Below, piece by piece: positions 35,481 through 49,038 of a stretch of 64,000 bases of DNA. The DNA lies in NCBI RefSeq assembly GCF_000764305.2, contig NW_025935888.1, forward strand, positions 62,001 to 126,000. Direction: 5' to 3'. This stretch comes from Hyalella azteca. Taxonomy: Eukaryota > Arthropoda > Malacostraca > Amphipoda > Hyalellidae. Numbering within the stretch: position 1 is the stretch's first letter; every line of letters begins with the position of its first letter. The position numbers were made by a program, and so were the translations under genes. The notes under the pieces were generated by a model. The model had not been told where the DNA came from. It worked only from the letters and a program-made list of their open reading frames with translations, and searched no databases.

Positions 35481-37091
35481 TTTCAGGCAAGTGGCATGAC
35501 GATATCGCTCAGATGGTTTTCTCAACTAAACAATTCTCAATATTTTGCGAGCCCGAAAATTCATTCTCTGACATCTGCCACAAAAATTTCCGACTTGCTT
35601 TAAAAAGGCAAAGAAAAAGAGTTAGTGATCATTGCCGGCATGGATTAGCTGTTTAAGCACCTCACTTTGGTCCAATGATGTCAACATACCCATCATGTTT
35701 ACAAACTTTATAGGATTGATTTTTTAATATAGACTATACAAAACTTGCACGATTTGGCTACATCATAATAGTTTTTGCACAACACTGCCGATTTTAACTC
35801 TACACGAAAAAAACGCTTCCAAATTTTTGAGTTAAATTATCCATTTGATGTGAAAAATGAAAGCTATGTATTTTCAAATGTAGGCTATCCCTCCAGCAAA
35901 GTATAACGCACTGTCAACTAAAGTTGAAGTAGAAAAAACTATTTAGCGACTAATAAATGAAACTCCGGGGTCAGTATAGGTCAAGTCACAAATAATGTCA
36001 TATCGTAGTGTAAAGAATATGCAGTATCATAAAACAGATCTCGTATAACTGATGTTATAAGATGTCACGCTATCCTTAACATCTCTTGGCAGGAATTACT
36101 CAAGAGATGCGTGTGTTGTAAGACCAAAGGATGTCATCAGATGAATATTTCATGAGTTAGCATATTGAATAGTGTTTGACTATAGAGCCTGACACCATAA
36201 TTCAAGTCGACACGATTAGTAACACAGCTGAATTGCCAAACAGAGAACGCCGGTGTATGTGTAGCCTACAATTGCTTCAATTATGCAAGTTATTAGACAC
36301 TAATAACCTACAGCTGTCTTTTCCGTAACCCAATGCATTGAGCTGTTTCCGTTAAAAAAGTTCGTACGTCACGAATGCATTAGCATTTGAAATGCTAGTG
36401 CCCAGCAAAGGTGCAGCAACCCTAATACAGCCGAGTCGAATGATCCATTTTCTCTGGTGAAGAGAAGAACCTATTTTACCAATTAACGAAATTATTGTTT
36501 CATACTTTTTCTTCGCATGTCCTTAAACTATGAGGTGATATAGTTGCCGAGATTTGCCGCAGTGCAGGTAAACTGCTATATATTTAACGACGTTTCGAAT
36601 GTATCAACATTCATTTTCATGCCTTTTGATCTATTAACGTCTTCTGGTGAATTTTGACTCCCTGCAAGTTGAATATAATGCATTCTTGGTCATTATTCAG
36701 ACGTGTTTCAATAAGAAAATTCTGCCATCTAATGCTAAGTAAACTATCGTGGAAATAAATTATTCACTGTTTCACATCATTATTGAAAAATAAGACAAAA
36801 GCCTAATATTTTCCAAAAATCTAAGTACGAAAAATTTAATTACAATTAAATGCTAGAGGAAAATAAAAAATCATAGGAATTCTCTTTTCGCTGCAACTAA
36901 GCATTGCTATAAATACGCAGCGCAATCTTTCCCAACGTTAAATTATTGATGTACTTATTGATAGGTATTTTTGTTTTTATTATTATTAGAAAAATTATCA
37001 AGAATTTAAGAACATTTAAGAATGATGCTCACGTGTCGAAGCATGGAGGAGGGCTGGCTCTGACGGACACTCGATCACTCACCTGCAACAA

Positions 37092-37345
37092 AGGGGATCA
37101 TTTTGATACCATATAATTTTTTTCGAAATTTCGATTCCCAACCAAAAAAATTTTCTCCACTCTACCACTCTCTTGGTGATGGAAACCCATTTTGAAATGG
37201 TTAAAAAACGCAATTTAACTTAATTGAGGCGGAAAAAGCCATCGATGTCACTTCTTTGCATGCACCCTGAGATGCTGATTTCCTCAAAAGTCCACTACCG
37301 CTATATCCATTTGAGTTATTACCGCCTGAAAACGAATTTTATTAA
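37092..37345 (+). repeat. 34 kb family, isolated copy
   Basis: GGGGATCATTTTGATACC then CTCTCTTGGTGATGGAAACC through TTACCGCCTGAAAACGAATT, in the same order as 34612-34858. The open frame MRRKKPSMSLLCMHPEMLIS belongs to this repeat. Confidence 0.85.
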
Positions 37346-39418
37346 CTTAATGCAAAAGCTTCTCTATGGACGGATCAAAAGAAAAAGCAACCCAGATTTA
37401 CGATTGTTTTTTCTAAAACCATAAAGAAGAAGATGTGATAAAGCAAGGAATTACATGAACGTGAAGTGAAATAATTTCTTGACCGTCCACTGAATTGGAC
37501 GCCAGGCAGATGACAAGACGTGGGCCAACTTACGGATAACTGAAATGTATTTGTTTAGGCTTTACTAGCAAGGTGAACGATTAATTAAAATAAAATAAGA
37601 AATGACATGAGCAGGCTGCAAATTAACTGAAGTTTAAGTGTAAATGTGTTATTATAATTCCAAACAGAGGTAAAAATGTCTTTAAGCGGTTAAACCCAAC
37701 TTGTTGTATGTGGTTAGCAGACATATTCACTTCTGAATACAAGTATAACGTATGTACAAAGCAAAAATTGGTTATTAGGAAGCAGAGTCCTATAAGGTTA
37801 AATGTTGATGGATGAACCAAAGTGGCAATTTTATGCCAGCGTTAGTGGCACAGTTAGCAGAGCAGCGATGCTGGGTTGAAACACAGCCATTTATGGGTGC
37901 CATAACATTGCCGACGATCACGCATGACGAAACCTAGCACCAAACTTGCCTCTAGTCTCCCAATAACACGATCTCTCAGCACCAATTTAATAGTCGTAAC
38001 AAAACCGGCAACGGATTAACGTTGGCGATGAGATCGGTTACGTTGTGGTGACGAAGGTGTGGCCTCAGCTTGCGTAATTTTGAGGCACATCGCCTAATTG
38101 GTCAGAGGACGGTCATGTCAACAAGACCTCCTATGATGTGTTTCCTTCATTCTAGTTTGCGCAGTCTTTTTTACAGTTCCACTTGATGATCATAATTTTG
38201 GTAACTATGACTAGATTCATAATGGATTCTATTTACTTGTCAGTTTAAATTTGATATCATTAAATATTGTATCATGAGCCCGTATATCCAAAGGCGTGCA
38301 GAATGGTTTGTCACATCCTAATGGGAGCGATCGAACGTAATTTTGGGAGTTGACAAGCAGAGCAGTCCACGTCCACGCAAATTATGTTGGAGAACACACA
38401 CTGAAAAGTCAAATGAACATTCGACTTTCGATCCTTGAATCTTGAAGCTTGGAAAGAAGTTCCACGTTTTCTAACTATATGTAGATGAATTACCTCAGAG
38501 AATAATGATAATAATAATGAATGATAATAATAATAAGTATAGGCTTGAACTTTGCCCATTTCATGGATATTATCTAATTACACCTACGTGACATTTATAT
38601 CCTTGTTGAGAAGACCGACTGACAAAACGGAGGCCGCTGATTAGCCGATGATTTTGATATAATTTGCGACTTGGATGATTAAATGATGCGTAATTAGAAC
38701 AAAATTGAATGCATTCACAATCCTCTATGTGTTGGCGAACCATCATTACACTATCAAAGTAGCAAGCTGAAACAATATTCTGAACCGTCTCTGTTCAATA
38801 TCTCATGCGTCATAAAAGATATGAATACCAATAATTTTTTTAATGAAAAGATAAAATAAGTCGTAACTTTTACGGTATCGTATAAAGCACACCATAATTA
38901 CTCCCCAATTAGTTCTATAATATCAGGTAGGAATATGTAGTGTTGTGCACGAGTGCGCTCTTTCTTTTGAGATTTTCGGTATAATGAGTTGTGTAAAGTT
39001 ATATATACTTAGAGTACACGATGTATATATATATGAAGTAATAGTCAAATTCAGCCATATTTATAGACTCATAATTAGTGAAAAATTGAGCGGCGAGTTG
39101 GAATGACCGATGAAGCTGTCCTTATATAGTGTTTATGCTGGTGCTTTTAACGGCAACTTGAATAATTAAGCTTTAGTTTGACGAATAATATTGAAGTACG
39201 TACGCAACGTATCAAGTACCGGTAATAGAGTTTACAGTTTGTTTTAATGAGACTCTAAAGCCGGGACACTTTATCTACCGTAGACTGTAAACGGTTCATA
39301 GTAACGGCTCGTAGCTCGGGAAATGAAGGCAGGTCATATTACCGGCTGATTGCAATGAAAATATGATAAACTTTTATAGCCTCTGCTCATGCGGTGGCAC
39401 CTTAAAGTGGTAACAAGT
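37346..39418. other. No gene supported
   Basis: AT-rich DNA with a small (ATA)n stretch near 38505-38540 and a (TA)n stretch near 39020-39040. Confidence 0.6.
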
Positions 39419-39605
39419 TATTGTAACAGCCAAACTTGAGCATGCTAACCTTATTGTAAGAACCAAAATTGAGCATGCTAACCTTATTGTAAGAACCAAA
39501 CTTAAGCTTGCTAACCTTATTGTAACAGCCAAACTTGAGCATGCTAACCTTATTGTAACAGCCAAACTTAAGCATGCTAACTTTATTGTAGCAACCAAAC
39601 TCAAC
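39419..39605 (+). repeat. 33-bp tandem array
   Basis: Six units of TTGTAACAGCCAAACTTGAG then CATGCTAACCTTA. The period is 11 codons, so two minus frames stay open as 11-residue repeats. It is probably non-coding. Confidence 0.95.
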
Positions 39606-39799
39606 ATATCGCTGTAACCTGTATGTATATACGGGGTCACTGGGAAGCTTGGTTAGTTGTAACACTCCCTCTAGTTTGCATTCCTCGTACGAATATCATT
39701 GCGGACACTGAACGACTTGGTCCATGTGCATGGGCGGTGAAGCTTTCAAATCGTGGACATGTAACGTCTACACAACATCTACACGAAAATAGTGATTCT

Positions 39800-39862
39800 G
39801 CACCAGCGGTTGCTGACTCTGCACGAAGGGATGCTGACTCTGCACGAACGGATGCTGACTGT
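39800..39862 (+). repeat. ~24-bp repeat
   Basis: GATGCTGACTCTGCACGAA-type units, about two and a half. Confidence 0.8.
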
Positions 39863-40770
39863 ACAGCATCATTAGGCGCCAGAATTTGTACACATCTCAG
39901 GGGCTTGATCGTCCTCCTGCAAATCCATTTTTAGTTCCTAAAACAAGACCGCCTGACGCCATCGGCGCCACGGCGCGTCAACTTCTGCCCGAGTGGCGAC
40001 TATGGTGTGGGTCGAGGTCAAGTTACGCTTCGATAAATTAGATTAGAGCTTAAATTTTTGATAATTAAAGACTTAATTGCACTGTTTTGCTTCGGATTTA
40101 GTGTGCAATATAGATGAAGTTTTGAAAGTGATGAATTTTTAATGAGTTTCATTTGAATTTTAATTCTTATACACTCCAGTGATATTAAATTAGAGCTTTT
40201 TAATAATAAAAGATTTAATTGCACTGCTTTGCTTCGGATTTAGCATGATCTTTTGGTGAAGTTTTGAAAATGACGATTTTGTTTATGAGTTTCATTTGAA
40301 TTAGAATTCATAAATTAGGTGTAGAGTATACACCATACAGAGTGCTTCAAGCAATTGCAATTAATTTCTAGTTGCAATTAATAATTCTCCACAATTAAAA
40401 TTAACTTTAGTAATTGGATAATTATTATGGAAATAATATTAAATAATATTTTAAAATCAAGGCTCTTGGTGGTGACCAATAAGCAGCTCTTGCCGACATT
40501 AATAAATTGGAACGATAGATCAATAGGTCTCGTAATATCCTACCAATTTTGTGCAAACTTCACATTGCTGTGATAGATTTAGTTGTATTTCAGTTAAAAG
40601 TTATTCCTAATATCATACATCCTTGCATGCATAAGCGGCGGCTGCGGACACACGGCGCTGTGGTTTTAAGCACTTTACTTCATAGGCATTTATGAACTCC
40701 AGTGCGCTTAACAATGGCGAGGAATACGAGTAAAGTTGAGTAAAGCTGGCATCCGGCATGCATTGACAAC

Positions 40771-40831
40771 GGCAGCAGCAGATGCAGCAGCAACAGCCGC
40801 AGATGCAACAGCAGCAGCAGATGCAGCAGCA

Positions 40832-40885
<54 letters not shown>
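40771..40885 (+). repeat. (CAG)n microsatellite with ATG, CAA and GAG interruptions
   Basis: An interrupted part (CAGATGCAGCAGCAACAGCC) leads into about 17 uninterrupted CAG triplets. The CAG frame would read Gln with Met, Pro and Glu, and is open for about 50 codons (40764-40914) before TGA. Confidence 0.95.
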
Positions 40886-40939
40886 CTGCAATCGCCTCTG
40901 TTATTCTGGGCATGGCTGATGACGCTCGCATGGGCATGA

Positions 40940-41155
40940 AACACCGCCAATAACATGACGCACCGCCAATAACATGACGCACCGCCAATAACATGACGCA
41001 CCGCCAATAACATGACGCACCGCCAATAACATGACGCGCCGCCAATAACATGACGCACCGCCAATAACATGACGCGCCGCCAATAACATGACGCACTGCC
41101 AATAACATGACGCGCCTCGCCAATAACATGACGCACCGCCAATAACATGACGCAC
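40940..41155 (+). repeat. 19-bp tandem array
   Basis: About eleven units of CACCGCCAATAACATGACG. Because 19 is not a multiple of 3, all minus frames read the same peptide in turn, giving three overlapping open frames of 92-150 codons that are artefacts. Confidence 0.97.
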
Positions 41156-41277
41156 GTCACAGTTTATTTCATCTGTCAATTCACAAGCAAAACTCTTGGC
41201 GCTGCCCTGGCGTTTCGGGTAAATTTAGACCATGGAAATAACTGAGGGAAGTTCAGATAAGACAATTGATAAATGCA

Positions 41278-41370
41278 GCGGGGAAATGAGGGAACAGAAT
41301 GCGACTATTGACAAGTGCAGAGGGGAAATGAGGGAACAGAATACGACAATTGACAAGTGGAGATGGGAAA
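41278..41370 (+). repeat. ~55-bp duplication
   Basis: GGGGAAATGAGGGAACAGAA and GACAAGTGCAGA recur twice. Confidence 0.85.
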
Positions 41371-41887
41371 TTACATCATTTGTCCAAAGTTAAATGAATT
41401 TTGGGCTAAAAACAATACAAGTAGCCTGCAAAACGCCGTCAAAAATAGCATCAGACATGAATTAAAATATATCCAGAGTCCTGTAGGAGTAACCACTTAA
41501 TGTGCACTGGAAATGATAATGTTAAAAACGTTCTAATGAATAAATATAAAGCATATACATGAAGTCACGAGCTACATTAGGATAACCAATTCACTTCAAT
41601 TGCTTCGAAGCTGAGTGCTTCACATAGCTCTTCTATGGCATTTACTCTCAATAGTATTTTATACAATAATAATGCTATTTAATAATGTTATTAGTAATAC
41701 AATAATAATGTTATTTTTGTTCGTGAGATTTCAGGAACATGTGTAGGAAAACGTGGTGTGGGTGGACATGGAGGCAGCGCTGCAACAGAGATTGTTTCAG
41801 GTCACATGGGAGCTGCTGCAGCCTAGCCGAGCATAGCAGCGATAAGCAGGCGTCTGGTCAGTGTTAAGTGATACCGCAGCAACTAGA

Positions 41888-42235
41888 GTGCACTCATGCT
41901 ACAACCTCATGCTAGGTCCCTGCAGTAGTTAGCATAAACTCATGCTACAACCTCACGCTAGATCCCTGCAGTAGTTAGCAGTAACTCATGCTACAACCTC
42001 ACGCTAGATCCCTGCAGTAGTTAGCAGCCACTCATGCTACAACCTCACGCTAGATCCCTGCAGTAGTTAGCAGTAACTCACGCTACAACCACACGCTAGA
42101 GCCATGCAGTAGTTAGCAGTAACTCATGCTACAACCTCACGCTAGATCCCTGCAGTAGTTAGCAGTAACTCACGCTACAACCACACACTAGATCCCTGCA
42201 CTAGTTGGCAACCATTCACGCTACAACCACACGCT
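41888..42235 (+). repeat. 46-bp tandem array
   Basis: Seven to eight units of TGCAGTAGTTAGCAGTAACT then CATGCTACAACCTCACGCTA. The phase is regular at 41921, 41967 and 42013. Confidence 0.97.
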
Positions 42236-42279
42236 TTACTATATATGTAGCTCTTCAGGTAAACCACCATTTAACTTCA

Positions 42280-42435
42280 GAATTATCCTGCTGATAATCC
42301 AGCTGCTAATTATCCTGCTGATAATCCTGCTGATAATTATCCTGCTGATAATTATCCTGCTGATAATCCTGCTGATAATTATCCTGCTGATAATCCTGCT
42401 GATAATTATCCTGCTGATAATCCTGCTGATAATCC
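42280..42435 (+). repeat. 12/15-bp tandem repeat
   Basis: Units CCTGCTGATAAT and CCTGCTGATAATTAT alternate. It is related in motif (CTGCTGATAAT) to the 24-bp array 400 bases further on. Confidence 0.95.
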
Positions 42436-42819
42436 TTCCCAAAAATATTTGTATTCATCGAAATATATTGATTCAAGGCCATTCACCAAGGCCTGTTGTT
42501 TGTAGGGATGTTTTCCCTTCCTGGACGCTTATTACGTTCAAACGTTCTGATTCATTTTTTTAACCGTTGTGTCCTGAAGATAATAATACTGACGTGGTAC
42601 AAAAGTTTTCGCACTAGAAATAAAATTTTATCTGATTTATCGACATTCGCAACGATTCTAACTATACAAATTGTTTACATCATCATTATTCTACTCATTC
42701 AAGCCTTTATAGAAAAACGCATAGTAGGTCGTGAAACTTGTAAAACTCGTCGAGTGTAGCGGGCGTCATTTATATATTGGTCGCCGGTCACTCTTGTAGT
42801 GCAGCGAGCAGCACTTGAC

Positions 42820-43196
42820 TGAGCCATGCTGCCCTGCTGCTGATAATGCTGCATGCTGTGCTGCTGATAATGCTGCATGCCCTGCTGCTGATAATGCTGC
42901 ATGCCCTGCTGCTGATAATCCTGCATGCTGTGCTGCTGATAATCCTGCATGCCCTGCTGCTGATAATCCTGCATGCTGTGCTGCTGATAATGCTGCATGC
43001 CCTGCTGCTGATAATGCTGCATGCTGTGCTGCTGATAATCCTGCATGCCCTGCTGCTGATAATCCTGCATGCCCTGCTGCTGATAATCCTGCATGCTGTG
43101 CTGCTGATAATCCTGCATGCTGTGCTGCTGATAATCCTGCATGCCCTGCTGCTGATAATCCTGCATGCTGTGCTGCTGATAATGCTGCATGCAATG
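42820..43196 (+). repeat. 24-bp tandem array
   Basis: About fifteen units of TGCTGCTGATAATCCTGCATGC plus CC or TG. The period of 8 codons keeps four frames open (121-163 codons), for example QDYQQQGM repeats on the minus strand. Unit variants change the peptide freely, which argues against selected coding. Confidence 0.97.
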
Positions 43197-44019
43197 CTGG
43201 TTACTTGTTGAAATTACTCATTAGTGAATGAATGTCATTTGCTTATTTCTTCAATTCTACGTTAATAATACTAATTATAATATAATATAACAATATTAAT
43301 TATAATATGATACGTATAAGATAATAATAAATAAATACGATTTTGAGTGATCCATTCATAGAAGGCGATAGAATTTATCCAACAATTGCGAACATATTTC
43401 CATGTTTAGGTTACACAGCCTGCGGCCACCCACTTGAACACAAGGGCTTCAGTTGCCCAGCAGTAACTGTAATATCACGGGTCACTGCGAGGTTTGTAAT
43501 GGCTCGTTGCAAACCTAACTTTGTATTGTAAGTGAAACTCTAGTCGACTGTTCAAGAGCGTTACCTGAGAAAGACTGGACTGAAATAACAATAATATAAT
43601 TCTGAACTGAAATAACACTATAACACAAACGTGCCTACGGATAAAATGAAGGTATAATATATAAATATGAAAAATGGCATACACTTTAAGTGAGCAATGG
43701 GCGAATACATTTAACAAGGATGAGAACAGTAGTTAATTATGTATTAAAAGCACAAGAGTCAAGCCTCTTCGGACGATGTTTAATACTTTTATTTAAAGTA
43801 AGGTGCTGGGATAGAGTACGGGCCTGAACACTGACAATGAATAAAATATGTTGCTGAATGCGATGTATGTGTGAAGAATACACTAGAAATTTCATGACAC
43901 TCTGTGCGATAATTGCACTGCACGAAATTGGAAATTAATTCGATTCTTTTTTCGTCATGTGCTCAAGTTTGAACTTATTAGGTTGACTTCGAAGAAAAGA
44001 GTTGGGATATGAAGAGAAA

Positions 44020-44415
44020 GAGAGGCTTCGGCAGGAGAAGGACAAATGAGAGGCAGAGGCAGAAACTCTTAAGAGAGGCGTTGGTAGGAGAAGGACCTGT
44101 GAGAGGAAGAGCTGGGAACTCCTAAGAGAGGCATCGGTAGGAGAAGGACCTGTGAGAGGAAGAGCTGGGAACTCCTAAGAGAGGCGTCGGTAGGAGAAGG
44201 ACCTGTGAGAGGGAGAGCTAGGAACTCCTAAGAGAGGCGTCGGTAGGAGAAGGACCTGTGAGAGGGAGAGCTAGGAACTCCTAAGAGAGGCGTCGGTAGG
44301 AGAAGGACCTGTGAGAGGAAGAGCTGGGAACTCCTAAGAGAGGCATCGGTAGAAGAAGGACTTGCGAGAGGGAGAGCTATAGAGGAACTCCTAAGAGAGG
44401 CATCGGTAGAAGGAC
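44020..44415 (+). repeat. 53-bp tandem array
   Basis: About seven units contain AAGGACCTGTGAGAGGAAGA then CTCCTAAGAGAGGCGTCGGT, at 44091, 44144 and 44197 and onward. Confidence 0.97.
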
Positions 44416-47400
44416 GGTAGAAGCAGCAGATAGACAAGGAGGTTCTAGAAGCCGTGAAGCGAGTGTTTATGCTTTCCTCGGATGGCACCAAGCAGACATA
44501 ACACAGCGTCGTCATGAATACTTCCTTTCATAGCGCAATCCAAACAGCTAATAGATCTGGCGAATCTATTTTTCTCTCATTCGTCTCAATGATATCAGAG
44601 TCGCGCTCTCAAATCCACGCATGCGCACAACCAAGTCTTTGTGGCGGTGGCCAGTCTCAAGTAAAGCCAGCATCGTCGCTCGTATCAGCCTCGCCCTGAG
44701 AAAACACACACGGCAAACCTGAGCTATATTGACTTACGATCTCAGGGACCATAATATCTCTACACAACCACGCAACATGGTGCACGAATTTGATCACACT
44801 GATCACTATTAACTACTTGGTAATTGAAGGTAATTATAGACAGGATTAAACGTTGCTTTATAACAGGTCTCATGTCACACTAATTCTTACAGGATAGTCA
44901 GCGTGTCATTTTGTTAGGTGATTTATTTGCATCCAATTAAACAATCTAGTAAATGTTGATAACGAATGAAGTTTTTCAGAATTAATGAGCCGAGTTAAAA
45001 TACCGAGAGTATATTTTTTGGACGCAACTGCTCAGTCAATTAGTTTCTTAGCATGGATTGAAACTGTCGGTTGGTTTTGCCTTAATTTTGTTAAATTCTT
45101 TTGATTCAGTAAAATTGCAAATGAAGTGTTTGAGCGCATGCCACTTTACTTGTGCTCTGTCGTGAAAATTTTAGGCTTCGTAATTTGTCACAATAATTCT
45201 GGACTTTGATCATCACTTCTTTCATCACCACTGCGTAGTGTGAACCTCAGTATTTTTATTTCACGGATGATTATCCATCATAAGCAAAGAGGTTCACTTC
45301 GCGTGCTAGAAGTACTTTTGGATAACGTGCATCGAGTGTCAATGGAATTATTAAAGAATATATGCAGCATATAAATATATCAAAAGAATCATATATACAG
45401 TTTTGCACGAAATTATCACTTCAAACTACCTTACCATTAATGTAGAAGGAAGAACGCATTACTAGAAAGAAAACCCTATTTTCTCTAGATAAAAAGCCTT
45501 CCTCTAGAAAAGAGGGTTCCCTCGGTTCACTCCTGCTAGACGAAGGCTCAATTTATCTGCCGTGAACCCAGCCAAGCTCAGCAGGTTGGGCGCCTCTCAA
45601 GCTCCCTCATTTAAAGTTGCCAGGCAGAAAGGCTCGTATTACCCATCATTCTCGCCGAGCGTCTCAAAGAAACAGAGCTTATCACACCACTAATGCTATT
45701 CCTACCTAAGTTAAAGCTCTTGTTTACCTCGGCGCCCGCTATATGAATGAGACTTGAGCTTAGACTTGTAACGCTAAATTAGAGGTCGAAACTCTGAAGT
45801 CTTTACAGCTCTTAACCATAACTGTATAGAATATTATAAATACAGAATTTATTGAGCGAATGAAGTTGCACCCGCCGTGACATTAAACATAAAAATTTGG
45901 TAAAATTAGTTAGAATTGAATAGGGTAAAAGTATTAGTATTTTTATATTCAATAAGATCACATTTAAATTCAGAGCAGTCGCTTACCCGGATACATGCGA
46001 GCAAGATTCACGTTTCTTGGCAGCTGAAAGTTAATATTTTTTCGCAGCTGAATAATAATGCTAAATGAACAACTGGGCTAAATAATTCAAGCGTTATCAT
46101 AATCACTATTTAACCTTATTTTATTGTGTGAATCCTATTAAGCCACCAACACATGGGTTCTAGTTGTCTTATCATGTTGAAAAAATGTGGCAAGAGTCAC
46201 AAAAATAGGTTAAATTCGCAAAAAAGTTTCGATATAGCAATCAATGTCAAATCAACTTAAAAACTGCCGGAGTATTTTTAGGGTTGCTGACGAAAATTAG
46301 TAATTACTGAATAACATATATTGATTGTAATATATATTGATACAGTGAAAAGGCAGTGGAATTAACGCCTGACACAGTCGGCAGGCTTACAGTGATAGCG
46401 CTGTGAGCTACACTTGAATCATAAATGTATTTGCCCACTTCACCACTACTTCTGTACAAGTTTTGAAACCACACAAGTGGAAAATTCATCGGGATTGAAC
46501 AAAAGAATTGCACTTTACTTTACACACGGGGATGTTTATGCAGGCCGAATACTGCTCAAGACATTGCGCTAAAAACGACACCAGGAAAAGATGAGTGGGG
46601 CACCGCGGTCGTTATTTCTGCTGTCAGATTCACATGACGCCTTCTGCTGACGTCAGAGCTGACGCCGACGTCTCAAGCACCGGGAATTGACGGGGCATCA
46701 CTCAAACAATAATCTGCTATTAATGTCTTTCCTAACATCGGGCATATTTTGAGGTGAATCTGAATTAGAATCAGCGTCGTAGCATAATAATGCTAGTTAA
46801 GCACCCAAGACGCTTCAATATTTTTTTGGGATTTCCCAACATATACAAGTATTTATCAAAATTTTTCTTTTGCTAACAAGGATTCACCATTAATTAATAA
46901 AAACATTGGTTCATAGAGTGCAAGATAAAATTTAAATTGACAATTTAATTTTGATCAGATAATAAATTTTAATCCAGATTTTATTTTAAAAGCGGGATTT
47001 ATATACATCAGGCATAAATATGAAGTTCATCCGAACATTGTTCATGGCAGACAAGTCACATGCCGTCTGTGTTCCTGACTTGAACCAAACCGCGTGACTC
47101 CCTCGACGTGCCTTACATTGTACATTGCATGTAACGTTGCGTGTAAAGCGATTCACGGATAGTAAACTGAACACAATTAGTTACTAAACAAATCGCTTTA
47201 TTAGTAATGCACAAAATTTTAAAACAAAAATTTAGCGTAGTGAAATAGATTACCAATTAATTTAGCTGCTAATTAATTGACAAGGCTCCATTAATTTCGA
47301 TTACCAATTAATTTATCGATTAAATTTAGCCTAGTGAACTAGATTACGAAACAGTTTAGACAGCTCGCTTATTTAAAAAATTATTAAATTATGAACGAAT

Positions 47401-48720
47401 CGCGCGTTCTTGCGTTTTCTGTGGTGGCACTTTCAACAACATGCAAGACGCTTGTCCTTTTTAACTTATTATTAATTTACAACGAGACTAAAACATCATT
47501 GCAAGTATAGGCCTTTCACCTGGAAGCATTTATTTCTAAATAGCATTTTTATTTTTCTCTTTCTATTGAGTCGTGCTGTGTTGCTTCTGTGTGTGAAAGA
47601 ATAAAGAATATATAAAAATCCAATCAGTTGAAATAAGAATGTAGTTTTCTAGGCAGGAGGTTATTGCTGTTGATCGACTTCGGTTGTAGAAACAAATTAG
47701 CAGCGTTAGTATATGGGTCCCTATAGGCCTGTGGATGCATGTGACCTCATAGGCATATGGTAGAGAGAGGCACAACAGCCTGACACACTCTAGTACTTGT
47801 ACCAGGTAGAAGTACTACCTCTTAGTTGCAAACTATATTACCATGTCTCACTATTGTTCACTGTTTGGATCTGACTGCCTTCGTAGGAAGATTGAATAAG
47901 CGTCCTTATAAAGGTGATAACAAGATAACAATAGCTAGGATAGATAAATAAGTGCTATCCTTTGTAAAGAAATGTCCTCCAGTACAGCTACATGCACCAA
48001 CTACGCTATTATTATATAATATTATTAAGACATCACAACATTATTATTGCTATAGTAAATAATAGCGAAGGTTACAACCATGACGGAGGTTATAGCCAGG
48101 TTATAAGGCAGAGGTTATTATGAGTAGGTGCAGGTATATAGGTTGCTAGCCTGGCTTGTCATCTGCCATAGCGCCACGACTTATGGCCAACATGTGCGCT
48201 ACACGCCGCGTACCGCCATTCGCAGTCACTGCTTTTTTCCTCGAGCCATTATTCCTTCGCCGAGATTTGCATTAAATGCTCAGCCCGACAGCTTGTGCTT
48301 GTCATTTTATACTCATTTATTTACCAATACTTTATTTTCAGATTTTTTTGCTGGATTGAATACTCTATTGTCCACGATTACTAACTATACCTTCTTTGAA
48401 TGATGCAAATAAAAAACGATATACGACCGAAACTTCAAAGTCTACTAGCCAGCAAAGACAATTCACATTGAATACATGCATGAAAATTAAATGTAAATAC
48501 GAATTTTTCGAGAGCTTCCTTGACAGCCGAGCCCAATAAAGCAGTTCTTATGACGCTGCCAAAGCTGCATAATCTGAAGAGACTCCTTGTAAGAAATTTA
48601 GTCGCGGCGATATACGAGGCCGGCGTTTATCTTCAGGTTATTTTCAATGGGATTAACGGACATGGGTGGTGATGCAGAGTGTGCAGGAACGCTGAGCATA
48701 TGGGGCATACATGTTAATTC
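44416..48720. other. No gene supported
   Basis: AT-rich DNA. A GC-richer patch at 46580-46700 contains one TGACGTCA palindrome (46648-46655), not enough to call a regulatory site. Confidence 0.6.
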
Positions 48721-48723
48721 AGA

Positions 48724-48941
48724 GATGATGGTCAGGGCAGAGATGATGGCCAGAGCAGAGATGATGGCCAGGGCAGAGAAGATGGTCAGGGCAGAGACGA
48801 TGGCCAGGGCAGAGATGATGGCCAGGGCAGAGATGATGGCCAGAGCAGAGATGATGGTCAGGGCAGAGATGATGGTCAGGGCAGAGATGATGGTCAGGGC
48901 AGAGATGATGGTCAGGGCAGAGATGATGGCCAGGGCAGAGA
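48724..48941 (+). repeat. 18-bp tandem array left of a gap
   Basis: Twelve units of ATGATGGCCAGGGCAGAG (GTC and GCC variants). The array runs into the N gap. Confidence 0.97.
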
Positions 48942-49038
48942 NNNNNNNNNNNNNNNNNNNNNNNNNNNNNNNNNNNNNNNNNNNNNNNNNNNNNNNNNNN
49001 NNNNNNNNNNNNNNNNNNNNNNNNNNNNNNNNNNNNNN
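48942..49038. other. Assembly gap of 97 N
   Basis: The gap has a different tandem array on each side, so its true size is uncertain. Confidence 1.

Noticed and set aside
37838..37890. TGGCACAGTTAGC and GGGTTGAAAC resembling Pol III A and B boxes
   Set aside because: The spacing is too short and no tRNA fold or SINE tail is visible.
40680..41179. Overlapping minus open frames of 92-150 codons
   Set aside because: They are frame read-throughs of the 19-bp array and CAG tract; the same peptide appears in all frames.
46648..46655. TGACGTCA, a CRE-type site
   Set aside because: A single 8-base palindrome with no gene nearby is not evidence of regulation.
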